A stretch of DNA of 64,000 nt from Membranipora membranacea (GCA_914767715.1 OU612074.1:20198062-20262061); one strand, 5' to 3'. Counted from the stretch's first letter, positions 50,201-59,299 are shown. The notes: generated from the sequence alone by a model not told the origin. A program made the numbers and translations.

Positions 50201-53200
50201 TCCTATGTATCGTTGTAGTTCATCAATTGTTTTGTGTAAATTAAAATTAAGTTATTTCTTATTTTTTTAGCTATTGTTAGTACTTCTGCTAACGAAGGAT
50301 CAACAAGCCAGTGTGTGGCTACAAGTAGACCTGATAGTAGAATGTCCGAGACAGAGGCAAGCTCACAACCCAGCAGCAGTGCCTCAGGGTTGTCAAGTGG
50401 CCCAGCTAGAAAGCGACAGAGAACAGCTGAAGAAGAAGAACCATCACTCGGCGAGATATTGAAGGTTCTTGAACAACAAAGAACCTCGCACATCAACACT
50501 CTCCGGGAGCAGATGCTGGAGAAACAGCAGCAGATGTTCAATGATATGACTACAATGTTGACAGGGCTTGTAAGACAAATAAACTCTATACAGCAGCAGA
50601 CACCAAGCCAAACACCAACCATGCCACCACCTCACACCCCAAGACAGCAGCAACCAAACAGAGGCCTCGCTCCGCAAAAGCTGGCATTTGGGAATTCGAC
50701 TATGCATGAAATGCAAAACCAAGGAGATTTTTTTTAGCTCTTTTAACCCAGTACCCCAATCCCCAGCTCCGCAGCCATCTCAGCTTCAGCCTCCATCCCG
50801 TCTAGATCCAGATAGGAGGATATAAGTAATCATTTTGTTGTCCCTGATATTGACTAACTTTATATCAGTTGTTAGCTTTCAACATCCAAGTGCATACCAT
50901 TTAACCATCTAACTAAAACTTTTGCCTCAACAATATAGACCGTGATCTCACATAAATTGCGATAATTTTTCTTACAAACTTAATCTCAACATTTAAAAAC
51001 ATTCAACTTCACCATTTTTGTACCGTCAATAGAGTCGTCTACCATCATGATTATGATCATGATGGTAGACAACTCTATTATAATCAAACCACTTTTGTTC
51101 ATCACCGCATCATTTTGTTGCAACTAAGAAGTATTATAAATATATCATGTTTTGTCTTATTACTTTTTTGTGCAATCATAACAATCGTCTACTACCATTT
51201 TTATGACTCAACTTGATCTCACTCCATCATTTTGTTCCAGTTATACATAATTATATATACATATATATATATAGATTCAAATCTTTAAGTGTCATCTGTG
51301 TGTATTTGGCCCCAACTAAGTGTCACTCAAAAATAAGGAGTCATTTTATATGACCCACAAAAAAATCATGTCTTAAATCCTCTTAAATAATCATGTTGGG
51401 CATCCTTAACCCAATAGTAATTAATGGTAGAATGATAATATAATATACTATCTTTAATAAAATGTGTATTGATATAACAGACTTGGAATAATTCAATTAA
51501 ATGTAAGTAAGGATAGAGATGCTCATCTACTCAAGTCTAGGTATCTGATGATTGAAAGAAAAGTTTGTCGCAAAAGTGTTATTTTTCTTAAATTGAAATG
51601 ATAATGAAAATAAGGATTGAGCTGTAAATATGATAAGTTGACAGCATCTGGAATGTATCACATAAAATGTCTATATCTGAAGTCAGTGTAACACGCAAAA
51701 TATTGAATTAAATTATCCATAAAACTATGCTGAAGCTATCTATGAAAAGACTTTCTTAATGGCTGAGTATCCTTAAGGAAATCACAAATGGCAATACGAG
51801 TAACTGTAGTATTCCGCTCATCCACCCTATCATAATGTTCTTGTCGGGGCTGAGGGTATAACATCTCGTTACACTGATCATACATATGGGGGTTAGGGGG
51901 AGGTACCTTCAAGTCCTCACACATATTGTGTAAGATACAACATGCCGTAACGACCCGTGGAGAAATCTTCGTCTCAACACCCATCCTCTTCTGGAGCATT
52001 CTCCATCTAGATTTCAGTCGACCAAAAGCAATCTCCACACACATTCGGGCACTTGATAGGTACACATTGAAGCTTTCATCTTCGGGTTGAAGGTTTCTTC
52101 CTACAAAACCCTTCATCACGGGATCTAAGAGCGGGTATGCAGGATCACCCAGGATGTGTAAAGGCATGATTGTATCATTTATAAGCCCGACATGTTTGGG
52201 AAAATCTGTGTGTATTAATGTCGATAGCGGTGACCGGTAAAACACTGTCGCATCGTGTGCAGAACCTGCAGTGTTGGCATAAATATTCCTGAATTTGATT
52301 TTACTGTCAACAACGGCTTGTAAAATTATTGACGGATACCCTTTCCTTCATAAAAAGTCGGCTTTACCATCGAGTGGGGGTTGATAGGTATATGAGTACC
52401 GTCGATGGCCCCTATTGATTGCGGATACTTGTACTTCCTCTCCGAGATTCTTAGCATCTTCATTCGTATACCAAATGATGTGGTCTTTCTTTCTCTTGCA
52501 TAGATCTTTAACAAACATGTAGGCGTGACGGTGGACTGTTGTTTTTCCCACACTAAACACTGATGCAACTGTGCGGTACTCACAGCAGCTGGCTAACTTG
52601 TATAGAGCTATACATACTCTACAAAAGGGAACAATAAAATTGTTGATTTTGAGAGAGGGTAATGGTGACTAACCAAATACTCGTATGGCTCACAACTTAT
52701 TGCTGCAGCATATTTTCAGTTAGAAGGTGCATATTTACTGGAGATTTAAGCATCAATTCGAATCTAGTTGGAAGTGTCGAAACAAAGTTACACAACTCTT
52801 GCTGCGATGTGGTTGTAAATAATGACTAGGGAATACCTCTTTATATAAAACTATGTAGCTTGTCTACATATCATGAATGGTACAGAATTATCACCATTCT
52901 AGAAATGTATGTTTGTGTATGTTTAAGTTAGTACCATATTCTCATGATGTATGATATCCTACAAAAGCTAGATATTTGTGTACACAAGTCTACCTTTTCT
53001 TGAGAGGTATCGGGTCACGAACAGTAATATCGGATGGAGACACATCATCGCGTAGGAGATCACACAGGTTATTTACCGCAGCTTCCGGAATTCGAAAGTG
53101 CTCTATCCAGACAGAGGATCCTGATTGAAGCAACACAGTATCATACCAAGCTGGTACAATCTGAAAATAAATAAATTATTTCACATATACACAGCCACGT

Positions 53201-56200
53201 CTAAGACATAATTATTGATCAGTCTTGCTCTTGGTGACCCTCGCCTAGGTGTTAATTTAGTTCTGAAAAGTATGGACAAGAAATCTGGTTTATCATTAGA
53301 TGATAGTAGTATAGAAAGACAGTCTTAACAATTAACATCTAAGTAGGCATTAATATGAACAGAAACACTAACAGTGATGATGATTCCCTATCTGTAGAAC
53401 AGGGTGTCATTGACAGGCAGGTAATTTGATAGAAGAGTATTACCAGGTGACCAGTACCTTTCAAGACTTCTTAGTAGCTAAGAGGTCATCACAATTATAA
53501 CTACAAGTACAATCAATCATGTATCTGTCAGTTACTAACCGATTGCAATGACATCCAAAATCTTGGTCTTTTCCTTGTTGACCCATCCTTATTTTCATCT
53601 CGTTGTCTCTTCCTTGTGCTTAGCAGCACCACAGTATCGATTGTATCTTGATAACATTTGTCTCAACAGCTGTTATGAATGCTAGTTGGTTTGAAACAAG
53701 TGATTGATTTAGATAGAAAAGTGTCAAAGTGCATAATTATTATAATAATCTTTATTAGTTCTTCATCCGCCATGATTGATTTGTATATAATGGCATTTAC
53801 GCCACTCGCTAAAAGTGAGTTCATGACCTCTTTAGATCATTTGCCTCATCGGAACAGTAAGGATTCCAATCAAATCGGGAGCGGACAACTCATTCGGTGC
53901 CCAAAATCGAAACATGGAAACATAGTGATTATGAATGCAGATCAAGTTAAATCCATAGACTTAAAGGGCAACCAAGGTTTCGCAGCAATGCATTAATGGG
54001 TAGCAAATAATGTGCTGGGCAGCATCAGCTTTGTGCATTACGCGATGCAAAACTCAAAGTAGTTGCTGACTCTAAGCTGGGTAACCCTTCAGTTTAGGGG
54101 ACGTTCCAAGACTTTGCTGTAATAATTATAGAGCACAGGCTAAATAATAACAGGAACAGGAAACTGCTACGTGGTATTCTCTTTTAGCTGAGTTTGAGTA
54201 CCTGATTGAACAAATGTTTCACAAGAATTCTGGCTGAATAATCATCCGAATTATATTTTGTCTTTTTCCCCATGCAGAAGGTGCAATCTGCTATTAATCA
54301 ATGGCCATCAATGAGAAGTTGTTTGAAACCTTGGTTGCCCTTTAATGATAAACCTAAACAGGACACTATATACAGCTAACGTGAGACACTTAATTGTTGG
54401 CAACATGATGTCATTGGAAGGTGTAGAAGCAATGATGCTATCATTGATTTACTATCCACAATCCACGTTTTTTCTTCATAGCTCGATCAATTTGGATAGG
54501 ATTTTCTTATTTTGAAAATTGCTTTACAATCAGCAGCATCTTGTTATCAACTTGATTTTTTGTCTTCTTAAAAAAATAATTTGTTGCCTTTAACTAGCAT
54601 CAAATTGTTTAATCGCTAAAACTATAGTAATTTTCAAAGTCAAAATCCAATCAGAATTGATTGAGTTATCAACAAAAAAACCTGGATTATGGACAGTAAA
54701 GCAATGATAGCATCATTGCTTCTACACCTTCCAATGCCGTTACGTAGCCCACAATTAAATGCCTCAGTGCCTAAATGCTAATCCTCTATATAGTGTCCTG
54801 TCTAGGTTTATTATAAGTCTATGGCTAAATCTAAAACTTTATATTAAATGTCTGTACAGTTTGTTTAACTGCATCACAATCATTTGTTTATTGTTCAAGG
54901 TTTTACACAAAACGAACTAGATAGAACTTGACTCTTTCTCATTATTTATGGCAATCAGCTGGACACTTGCACACCACGACTGCATGTACAGACCAGAGCC
55001 ATGATTTATGCCTGTATTGAGGCAAGGAGTTAAAGACTTTAACTCCTTGATTGAGGGTTGAGAGTCATTACAAATTACTTTAATCTAATTCACAAATGCT
55101 CATGTATGATTGATATAATGACACAATGAGGGTAACTGAAGGAAAAGTCTTGTATTCAGACAGCCATCGTAACCGGGGGGGGGGGGGGTGGCGGAAACAG
55201 ATTTATATGCCCGCCAAGTAACAAATATACCTACCTTGTTCCGCTTTCGGCTTTGAATTTGTTGGTGTTTTATTTGGCCGCTTGTCAGGTATATTACTCG
55301 GCTGTTGCTTTTGCACAAAGCTACAAAGTTGAATAAAAAATTATCATAGTTTCATGTTGCCATGACCTTTGGCCTTGGACATGGTAAAGGCAATGATACT
55401 TACTACCATGCGCCTTTCCATTTGTGTTGTAAAGGATGTGAAAAAGACAAGCTACACGCTAAATAAAAAATAGGTGATAAAATCGTCAAAAATTGGCTGC
55501 ATTTTTTTTCACACAAAGAGGGAAGACAAACATAATTTGCAAGTATGTTGTTGCAATCATGTGAATCACCTTTAATAGCTTCAAAATGTTCATCTATGTA
55601 ATGTTGGTCCAGTCATAATTGATGTTCCAGGTGTGAGCTTAACTTCAAATCAACATGACCACTTAGAGGCATTTGCTAAGTTCATGTAAATTTGTCAAAA
55701 TATTGGCATACACATTTGTGTGTACCCAGTGAGGCTAAGAAAGATGTGGTCTGAGTGGCCTTATCTTTGTGGGTACTCTACTCTCTGGGTTGAAAATCGG
55801 TTTGAGAATTTTTTGCAATTTTTCTAGATCAAATTATGCAGAAATATGGATCTGTGATATTATGATTGATATCTGATCAAAAGAAACAGCTTGACACTGT
55901 TTTTGAACAGAATCCAGTGGGAACTGTGTTCTAAAGGTTCCCCCTCTATATTCTTTTTGCGGGAACTCAGTTCCCACACACTCAGAGCACTGAGGAATGT
56001 GATTGGCTCAAGCATGTGATGATCAGTTCAACGATTCAGTCAATATGACATCTACCTTGATAATATAGTTGGCATCTCATTGGGTTCCTGCCGCGGTGAA
56101 AGTCATAGGTTTTGATTACAGCTCAATGCACAAAACTCTTTTATGAGACTTTTGCAATACACCCTTGATTCATCTCATTTTCCAATATGCGGTCATTGAT

Positions 56201-59200
56201 TATATTATTTCATTGCTGTTACCGCCTATCTGATATAATACCTTTCTTATCTTGGTGGAAAGTTCTTGAAAAAATATAATGATATGTTTCAAATGTTTGA
56301 CACTAACTTGGAATCAAATACGAGTTGCGCACGAGCTTCTGTTTTTCCAAGGACTATTCTGCCGCCATCATTGCAGGTGTATACCGTGTTGTTATGAGAC
56401 AGGCCGAACTTAATCGACCACTTTTTAGTTGTTCCTTCTGTAGTCTTCCTGCTATACAAATGTGTTTCCTCGTCGGTGTAGATGGTGACAGGCACTAATC
56501 GTGGCGTTTCATCTATTAAAACAAATTTTGTGTAATTGAACTCAATTTGTCCGCTTCTGTGTATATTTTGCTTTTTAGAACAAAAATTATTTGTTAATGA
56601 GTTGCCCTTCATTATGAGGGGCGCTGAAAATATGAAACCGTCTTTGGGCTGGTCATGTTATTTATCTTGCAGCAAGACAAAATTTGGCAACAACGAAACC
56701 ATTTCTTGTGTATTTCTTGCTGTATTTTGATTGAAATTTATAGGTATTTATCACATTTCATATTGTGGGAATTTGGTTGACATGTCCATTTATTTACCAC
56801 TTAAACATGCTGAAGTCTGCTCATGTCCGATCAGCACAAATTGAAATTGCGAGGCTAGTATGATATTACATGGTCTAAGACCACTGTCTTAGGGCAACTA
56901 CAAACTATGTTTCCGATGTTTCATTTGTCACTTTTGCATTGCATGATTTCCTAACATGATAACGAGATAATATGGGGACATGAGGTAGCGCTATTGCTGA
57001 CAAAACACCTCCTGCCATGATAATATGTGTTATGCTAAACCCTGGACTATATTTTTGACTTCTGCCAACTGCATCAAAATTTTGACTGAATAATTAAAAT
57101 TGATAGTGTGAAAATTTGGGGATAAGAAGCAGTACTGCCGCTGACCTTTTCAAATGGGTACAACATCATGTTCGAAATCTGTAATTCTTTTGATCCCGGA
57201 GAGGCCCGTTTTTTTTCCCACATCAAAAATATATCACAATTTCACTTTTTGAGCAGTCATACGACTAGGCTGCTTCTTGTTTTGTTCCTGTTGGGGATAT
57301 AGAGTCCGATAGTGCTCAGCTTTTTAACGTTTTATTTTCTACTCTGGTTAACAGTTCTATAGAAGGATTTTATTTTACATAGATGTTTAGCTAAGCTGGG
57401 CTTCAAACATACTGCATGAGGATCGAGAGCCAAATTATCACCATGATCATATCACCGAACACCTCCGCTCTTTGCATGTTTCAATAAGGCAATTTTTTCA
57501 CACGAAAATTCACATGTTTTCGTTTATACAGGAATTCCCTATATACGATGAAGATAGTCCAAATGTGAGTTGGTTGCCTCTGTTTTTACGGCATGTCTGA
57601 TGAGGACCTGCTGGCATGCCAGATGAGGACCTGCTGGCATGCCAGATGAGGACCTGCTGGCATGCCAGATGAGGACTGGCTGGCTGAACCATCTAGTAAA
57701 CCTGTTGTCTTGAAGATCTTGACAACTGACGAGGGACAAATCTGAACCGGGGTAATAATTGTGATATAAATTAATATATTATAATTAAATGAATTGTCTT
57801 GCCTTGAGCTAATGATAAATTAAAAAGCTCTTACCTCAAACATATTTGAATATCTCAGCGACCGACAATTCAATTTTACACACAGAGACAGCAATTTTCC
57901 AATACTTCCTGGAGCTCCGAACTTAAATTCTAAGACAGCTAAGTGAAGAAAACTTAAGGGAATTTTCTTTGATATGATCTATCTTGTACAACAATCGAGG
58001 TGCTTGCTTATTGGATTAAGCATGCCAAAAATGATCCACTATTTCTAATGACAGCATTCTAACATGCTGCCGATATAACAATAATGAGTAGATCTGACAA
58101 AAACAAATCTATTGTTATTTTTTATTTTTACGGGTTTGAAGAAAATGTTATTGGGGCTGTGTACATATAAAGCGCCACACACTAGCTGGTCAGGTCAAAC
58201 TGGACATAGATTCGGGCTCAGATTTATATACAGCTGGTTAATTCAAATTTCCTGTTAATTCAAAAAAGGAAAATTGGTCCCTTCAGCCAGATCTTAATGC
58301 ATACTAATGTCACTTAATTCAAACTCTGCTTAATTAGATCAAATTTTTGTGGTCCCAGAGGTTTGAATTAAGTGAACTGCACTGTACAGTCATTTTGACT
58401 ACTAGACCACTTGATCCCGCAGATGCCCTTGTAAGATTTGAAGTCAAACCTTTTTCTTTGTCACATGCACAGCTGGGGATAGAATTTTCAGAAGATTGCC
58501 ATATATTGTCGAAATCTTATCTGACCCTTGTCTGTTCAGGTCCTAACAATGTACATAAATTGAATTTGAGACCTGCGGCTGTCAAATAAACAATACCAAA
58601 TAAAAAGCTAATGCTAAGCAATATCGATAAAAATGGTTTTTATTGATAAGAGGAACTCTTAGACTGTGATCAGTGATATGTCAGTGTCTTGGGGACCTCA
58701 GAGTGATTATCTAGTGACAGGGGAGATAAGTCTCAAGCTTTGGCCCTGGAAGCTATCAGATAACAGATGATGAAGGCTAGAGAGGTTCGCGTTGTAGTTA
58801 CTGCTCTAGGTGCCCTAGACTTCTAAGACGCTGGTTGGAGGTATTAGTAGTAAAGCAGAGACACACCATCATTCAGTGGACAGCCATGCATGCATGCTTG
58901 TACATTGAAGGTTTTACTCTCTCTATGAGTTACCGATAAAAATGTCATGACAAATCCAACAACGACAAAAATTCAGTCTGAAATATTTTCAGAGCCGGAC
59001 ATTGCTAACACCCATAGGCTCAACCTGCAAATCAGGTCTGAAAATTTTCAGCCTTCAAAGATAACAGTATATATAACAGTCTCCATAAATCTGTTGCCAT
59101 CCAATTTAAAGAAAGCAGCGCCCATGGAGTATTCTAAGCTCAGGTAGGATAACTTTAAAAAACCAAATGCACAAATGAAATTTCCACACAAACCATATAG

Positions 59201-59299
59201 CTCTTGGGCTTTCTTCGCATCCTTAGGCGGCCTCTGACAAACAACAGCTGGATCGAAACCATCCCGACAATCGACATACCTCCATACTCGAGAATCCAT
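37696..59299 (-). CDS. Secreted-type protein with Ig, eight EGF, SEA-like and two Ig-like domains (13 exons assembled)
   Basis: Exons in transcript order (plus coordinates): 59194-59299, 56308-56512, 55235-55320, 47836-48066, 47167-47253, 46488-46625, 45596-45820, 44095-44292, 41859-41972, 40750-40968, 39337-39478, 38553-38662, 37696-38291. Junction phases are 1, 2, then eight times 1, then 2, then 1, and the total of 2457 nt is divisible by three (818 codons plus stop). Order of parts: an N-terminal Cys-containing and Ig-like region, a Pro/Lys linker, eight EGF domains interspersed with short Cys segments and an acidic linker, a SEA-like domain, two Ig-like domains, stop. EGF exons flanked by phase-1 introns are typical of extracellular mosaic proteins. 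No signal peptide was found, so at least one 5' exon is missing. No kinase or membrane segment was seen. I cannot name an orthologue. Confidence 0.75.
38553..38662 (-). CDS. EGF/Ig gene, SEA-like domain, second half
   Basis: 110 nt, phase 2 in and phase 1 out. Encodes [20 protein letters not shown]. The GS followed by alternating hydrophobics matches the GS(V/I)xV strand of SEA domains, where many members cleave themselves between G and S. Cleavage here is not established. The remainder is acidic and Ser-rich. Donor CAAG|GTATAT. Confidence 0.65.
39337..39478 (-). CDS. EGF/Ig gene, SEA-like domain, first half
   Basis: 142 nt, phase 1 in and phase 2 out. Encodes [19 protein letters not shown], then [20 protein letters not shown]. 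The helical character with following strands fits the N-terminal half of a SEA domain. It joins the next exon to create [10 protein letters not shown]. Donor CAAG|GTCAGT; acceptor TTATTACAG. Confidence 0.65.
39997..40135. repeat. Foldback (inverted-repeat) element in an intron
   Basis: AACTGATCTTCAAAAT at 39999 begins a 29-bp arm matched by its reverse complement at 40104-40132 with two C/T differences. Weaker pairing continues inward (ATGACGT...ACGTCAT), so nearly the whole 135 bp folds on itself. MITE-like, with no clear target duplication. Confidence 0.7.
40566..40608. repeat. 16-bp perfect hairpin
   Basis: CCAAAGAGTTAGAGAC, an 11-nt loop, then GTCTCTAACTCTTTGG. It sits about 140 bp downstream (in the gene's direction) of the exon for EGF 7-8. 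Related words occur at 40694 and 55023. Confidence 0.85.
40750..40968 (-). CDS. EGF/Ig gene, exon with EGF 7 and 8
   Basis: 219 nt, phase 1 to 1. Two EGF domains: [12 protein letters not shown] to [12 protein letters not shown], and [12 protein letters not shown] to [12 protein letters not shown]. Acceptor TTCAGCTCTAG; donor TGTG|GTTCGT is somewhat weak. Confidence 0.86.
41485..41550. repeat. AT-rich tandem repeat (AAATAGTT-like)
   Basis: Short imperfect repeats of AAATAGTT with ATTTAATTGTT variants in the intron between EGF 6 and EGF 7-8. Confidence 0.5.
41859..41972 (-). CDS. EGF/Ig gene, exon with EGF 6
   Basis: 114 nt, phase 1 to 1, a single compact [15 protein letters not shown] then [12 protein letters not shown]. 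Donor AAGA|GTAAGT is near consensus. Confidence 0.87.
43185..43480. repeat. Direct duplication of about 115 bp, offset 180 bp
   Basis: TTTATTTTATCTGCTACA occurs at 43185 and 43365. Both are followed by similar sequence (ATTTTATCACATGT, ACGATTAGAAATCAT, TTGTAGAAATAAA). Found in the intron between EGF 5 and EGF 6. Confidence 0.75.
44095..44292 (-). CDS. EGF/Ig gene, exon with EGF 5 and acidic linker
   Basis: Encodes an EGF ([14 protein letters not shown] then [12 protein letters not shown]) and then an acidic stretch ([12 protein letters not shown]). With a canonical GT donor the exon would run to 44090 and end in phase 0, which does not join the next exon. With a GC donor (GAAG|GCAAGG) it is 198 nt, phase 1 to 1, and joins perfectly. 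I therefore call the GC donor, with caution. Confidence 0.7.
45596..45820 (-). CDS. EGF/Ig gene, exon with Cys module and EGF 4
   Basis: 225 nt, phase 1 to 1. Starts with a four-Cys segment ([13 protein letters not shown], then GENC) that is not an EGF, followed by a canonical [14 protein letters not shown] then [12 protein letters not shown]. Donor GATA|GTAAGC. Confidence 0.87.
45906..46063. mobile_element. TA-flanked MITE, copy 1 (pogo/Tc1-like)
   Basis: 158 bp bounded by TA on both sides, starting CAGCATAAGTTGGTTAATTC and ending TGAATCAAGTGAGCTGCACCG. It aligns along its length with 58231-58384. CAG termini and a TA target are features of the pogo/Tc1-mariner group. Non-coding. Confidence 0.7.
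46488..46625 (-). CDS. EGF/Ig gene, exon with EGF 3
   Basis: 138 nt, phase 1 to 1. One [15 protein letters not shown] then [12 protein letters not shown], with an aromatic-rich YPEEFYG lead-in. Acceptor TTTTTCCACAG; donor ACAA|GTGAGT. Confidence 0.87.
47167..47253 (-). CDS. EGF/Ig gene, short Cys exon before EGF 3
   Basis: 87 nt, phase 1 to 1. Encodes [20 protein letters not shown] and ends in TLKKHQ. The acceptor (TATATATAAG) is weak, so this is the least certain internal exon, but donor CAAG|GTTTGT and phase fit. The segment resembles the start of exon 45596-45820 ([11 protein letters not shown]), suggesting a repeated linker module. Confidence 0.5.
47573..47790. repeat. GTAGTA/ACATAGTA tandem repeat
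   Basis: About 220 bp of imperfect units such as AACATAGTAC and GTAGTAGCGTAG. It lies some 45 bp downstream of the donor of the EGF 1-2 exon, between it and the short Cys exon. The Tyr/Leu-rich open frame across it is an artefact of the repeat. Confidence 0.85.
47836..48066 (-). CDS. EGF/Ig gene, exon with EGF 1 and 2
   Basis: 231 nt, phase 1 to 1. Two complete six-Cys EGF domains. EGF 1 runs from [11 protein letters not shown] to [15 protein letters not shown] 2 runs from [12 protein letters not shown] to [14 protein letters not shown], with a slightly long last loop. No clear calcium-binding D-x-D/N-E consensus is present. Acceptor ATGTTCCAG; donor TTGG|GTAAGA. Confidence 0.88.
48245..48870 (-). 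mobile_element. 5'-truncated LINE fragment, ORF2 C-terminus
   Basis: Minus strand. An open frame from about 48660 to the stop at 48367 reads [18 protein letters not shown], then [16 protein letters not shown], then [20 protein letters not shown]. This resembles the C-terminal region after the thumb in Jockey/L2-type LINE ORF2. Upstream, the frame shifts ([11 protein letters not shown]). The 3' end is (ATCC)n at 48245-48266, a usual simple-repeat tail. A different family from the LINE at 33880. Confidence 0.7.
48916..50737 (+). pseudogene. Harbinger Myb/SANT-like DNA-binding protein (frameshifted)
   Basis: Three exons: 48916-49149, 49742-49849, 50271-50737, both junctions in phase 1. Exon 1 starts [18 protein letters not shown] and ends in NQWRSK, a trihelix-like fold. 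A single-base indel near 49103 is needed to reach [15 protein letters not shown] and the donor CAG|GTATGT. Exon 2 ([20 protein letters not shown]) matches the segment that follows the trihelix in this family. Exon 3 has a basic patch (ARKRQRT) and a Gln-rich coiled coil ([16 protein letters not shown]). In Harbinger elements this protein helps transposase reach the nucleus and DNA ends. Confidence 0.75.
51028..51079. repeat. Long hairpin between convergent Harbinger genes
   Basis: AATAGAGT, one mismatched base, GTCTACCATCATGAT, a 4-nt loop (TATG), then the complement of both arms. 23 of 24 base pairs match. It sits between the 3' ends of the two Harbinger genes and could act in termination or 3' end formation. 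That is inference. Confidence 0.85.
51736..53640 (-). pseudogene. Harbinger (PIF) DDE transposase, HARBI1-like, inactivated
   Basis: Exons (plus coordinates) 53540 to about 53633, 52994-53160 and 51736-52618, joined in phases 0 and 2. Exon 1: [20 protein letters not shown]. Exon 2: [20 protein letters not shown]. Exon 3: an HTH-like region ([15 protein letters not shown]) and the DDE core. First Asp: [11 protein letters not shown]. Second Asp: [12 protein letters not shown]. Glu: [17 protein letters not shown]. The first Asp block lies in a different frame from what surrounds it: one shift near 52436-52440 and a compensating one near 52380. An in-frame TGA then follows KADFL at about 52350. 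The start codon was not identified. Confidence 0.82.
53949..54830. mobile_element. MITE with about 115-bp terminal inverted repeats (outer)
   Basis: The right arm (about 54700-54830) is the reverse complement of a left arm that is split by another insertion. Matching words include CCATAGACTTA, TAAACCTA(A/G)ACAGGACACT and GGAAGGTGTAGAAGCAATGA. Original length without the insert is about 500 bp. Non-coding. Confidence 0.85.
53965..54341. mobile_element. MITE inserted into the outer MITE (TTAA target)
   Basis: 377 bp with perfect 17-bp ends AGGGCAACCAAGGTTTC / GAAACCTTGGTTGCCCT, flanked on both sides by TTAA (53961-53964 and 54342-54345). The undisturbed right arm of the outer element shows a single TTA-containing site at this point. 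TTAA duplication suggests a piggyBac- or Kolobok-type mover. A 3-bp TTA/TAA reading (Harbinger) cannot be excluded. Confidence 0.85.
55023..55049. repeat. 13-bp perfect palindrome
   Basis: CAAGGAGTTAAAG, a single A, then CTTTAACTCCTTG. Similar words occur in the hairpins at 40566 and about 49168. Confidence 0.85.
55235..55320 (-). CDS. EGF/Ig gene, Pro/Lys-rich linker exon
   Basis: 86 nt, phase 2 in and phase 1 out, exactly what its neighbours need. In that frame it reads [17 protein letters not shown], then [11 protein letters not shown], a hydrophilic linker without Cys between the Ig-like and EGF regions. A second open frame exists through the same exon, but it does not match the phases. 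Confidence 0.6.
56308..56512 (-). CDS. EGF/Ig gene, Ig-like exon
   Basis: 205 nt, phase 1 in and phase 2 out. Encodes [20 protein letters not shown] followed by [17 protein letters not shown] and a terminal strand [10 protein letters not shown]. The (N)TVYTC with preceding hydrophobic strands resembles the F-strand Cys of an Ig fold, but the partner Cys must come from the previous exon. Donor CCAA|GTTAGT; acceptor TTTTAATAG. Confidence 0.65.
56870..57335 (+). repeat. Dispersed repeat, copy 1
   Basis: Diverged direct copy of 61685-62170. Shared words include GGGCAA(C/T)TACAAAC, TTGCTGAC, CTTCTGCCAAC(T/C)GCATCAAA, ATAGTGTGAA(A/T)ATTTGGG and TGCCGCTGACCT. The second copy follows directly on a LINE endonuclease remnant, so the repeat is probably derived from that LINE. 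Confidence 0.65.
57598..57682. repeat. 23-bp minisatellite, about 3.6 units
   Basis: GATGAGGACCTGCTGGCATG (plus CCA) is repeated with almost no change. The unit is not a multiple of three, and the open frames across it are artefacts. Intronic. Confidence 0.92.
58231..58384. mobile_element. TA-flanked MITE, copy 2 (pogo/Tc1-like)
   Basis: 154 bp between TA dinucleotides, starting CAGCTGGTTAATTCAAATTT and ending AATTAAGTGAACTGCACTG. The ends are imperfect inverted repeats of CAG(T/C)...TTAATTCAAA. Clearly the same family and orientation as 45906-46063. Confidence 0.8.
59194..59299 (-). CDS. EGF/Ig gene, first recognised exon
   Basis: A strong acceptor (CCTTTTTTTGCAG) precedes ATGGATTCTCG, so the Met here is probably internal and an upstream exon is expected. 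It encodes [20 protein letters not shown] and a Lys/Ala-rich end, with two Cys. The donor TATG|GTTTGT is in phase 1. It joins in frame to the Ig-like exon at 56308-56512. Confidence 0.6.

Larger units (their letters stand above)
48900..53650. mobile_element. Decayed Harbinger (PIF) DNA transposon
   Basis: Both standard genes are present: a Myb/SANT-like protein on the plus strand (48916-50737) and a DDE transposase on the minus strand (51736 to about 53640), arranged tail to tail. Both carry frameshifts, so the element is not autonomous. Terminal inverted repeats could not be located by eye. It lies inside the 7.2-kb intron between the linker exon and the EGF 1-2 exon. Confidence 0.8.

Noticed and set aside
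53679-53996. 105-codon plus-strand open frame as a gene
   Set aside because: Crosses from the Harbinger flank into the MITE terminal repeat, and the end of the protein is transposon sequence.
57510-57739. Repetitive open frames [13 protein letters not shown] and similar
   Set aside because: Produced by the 23-bp minisatellite, whose period is not a multiple of three.
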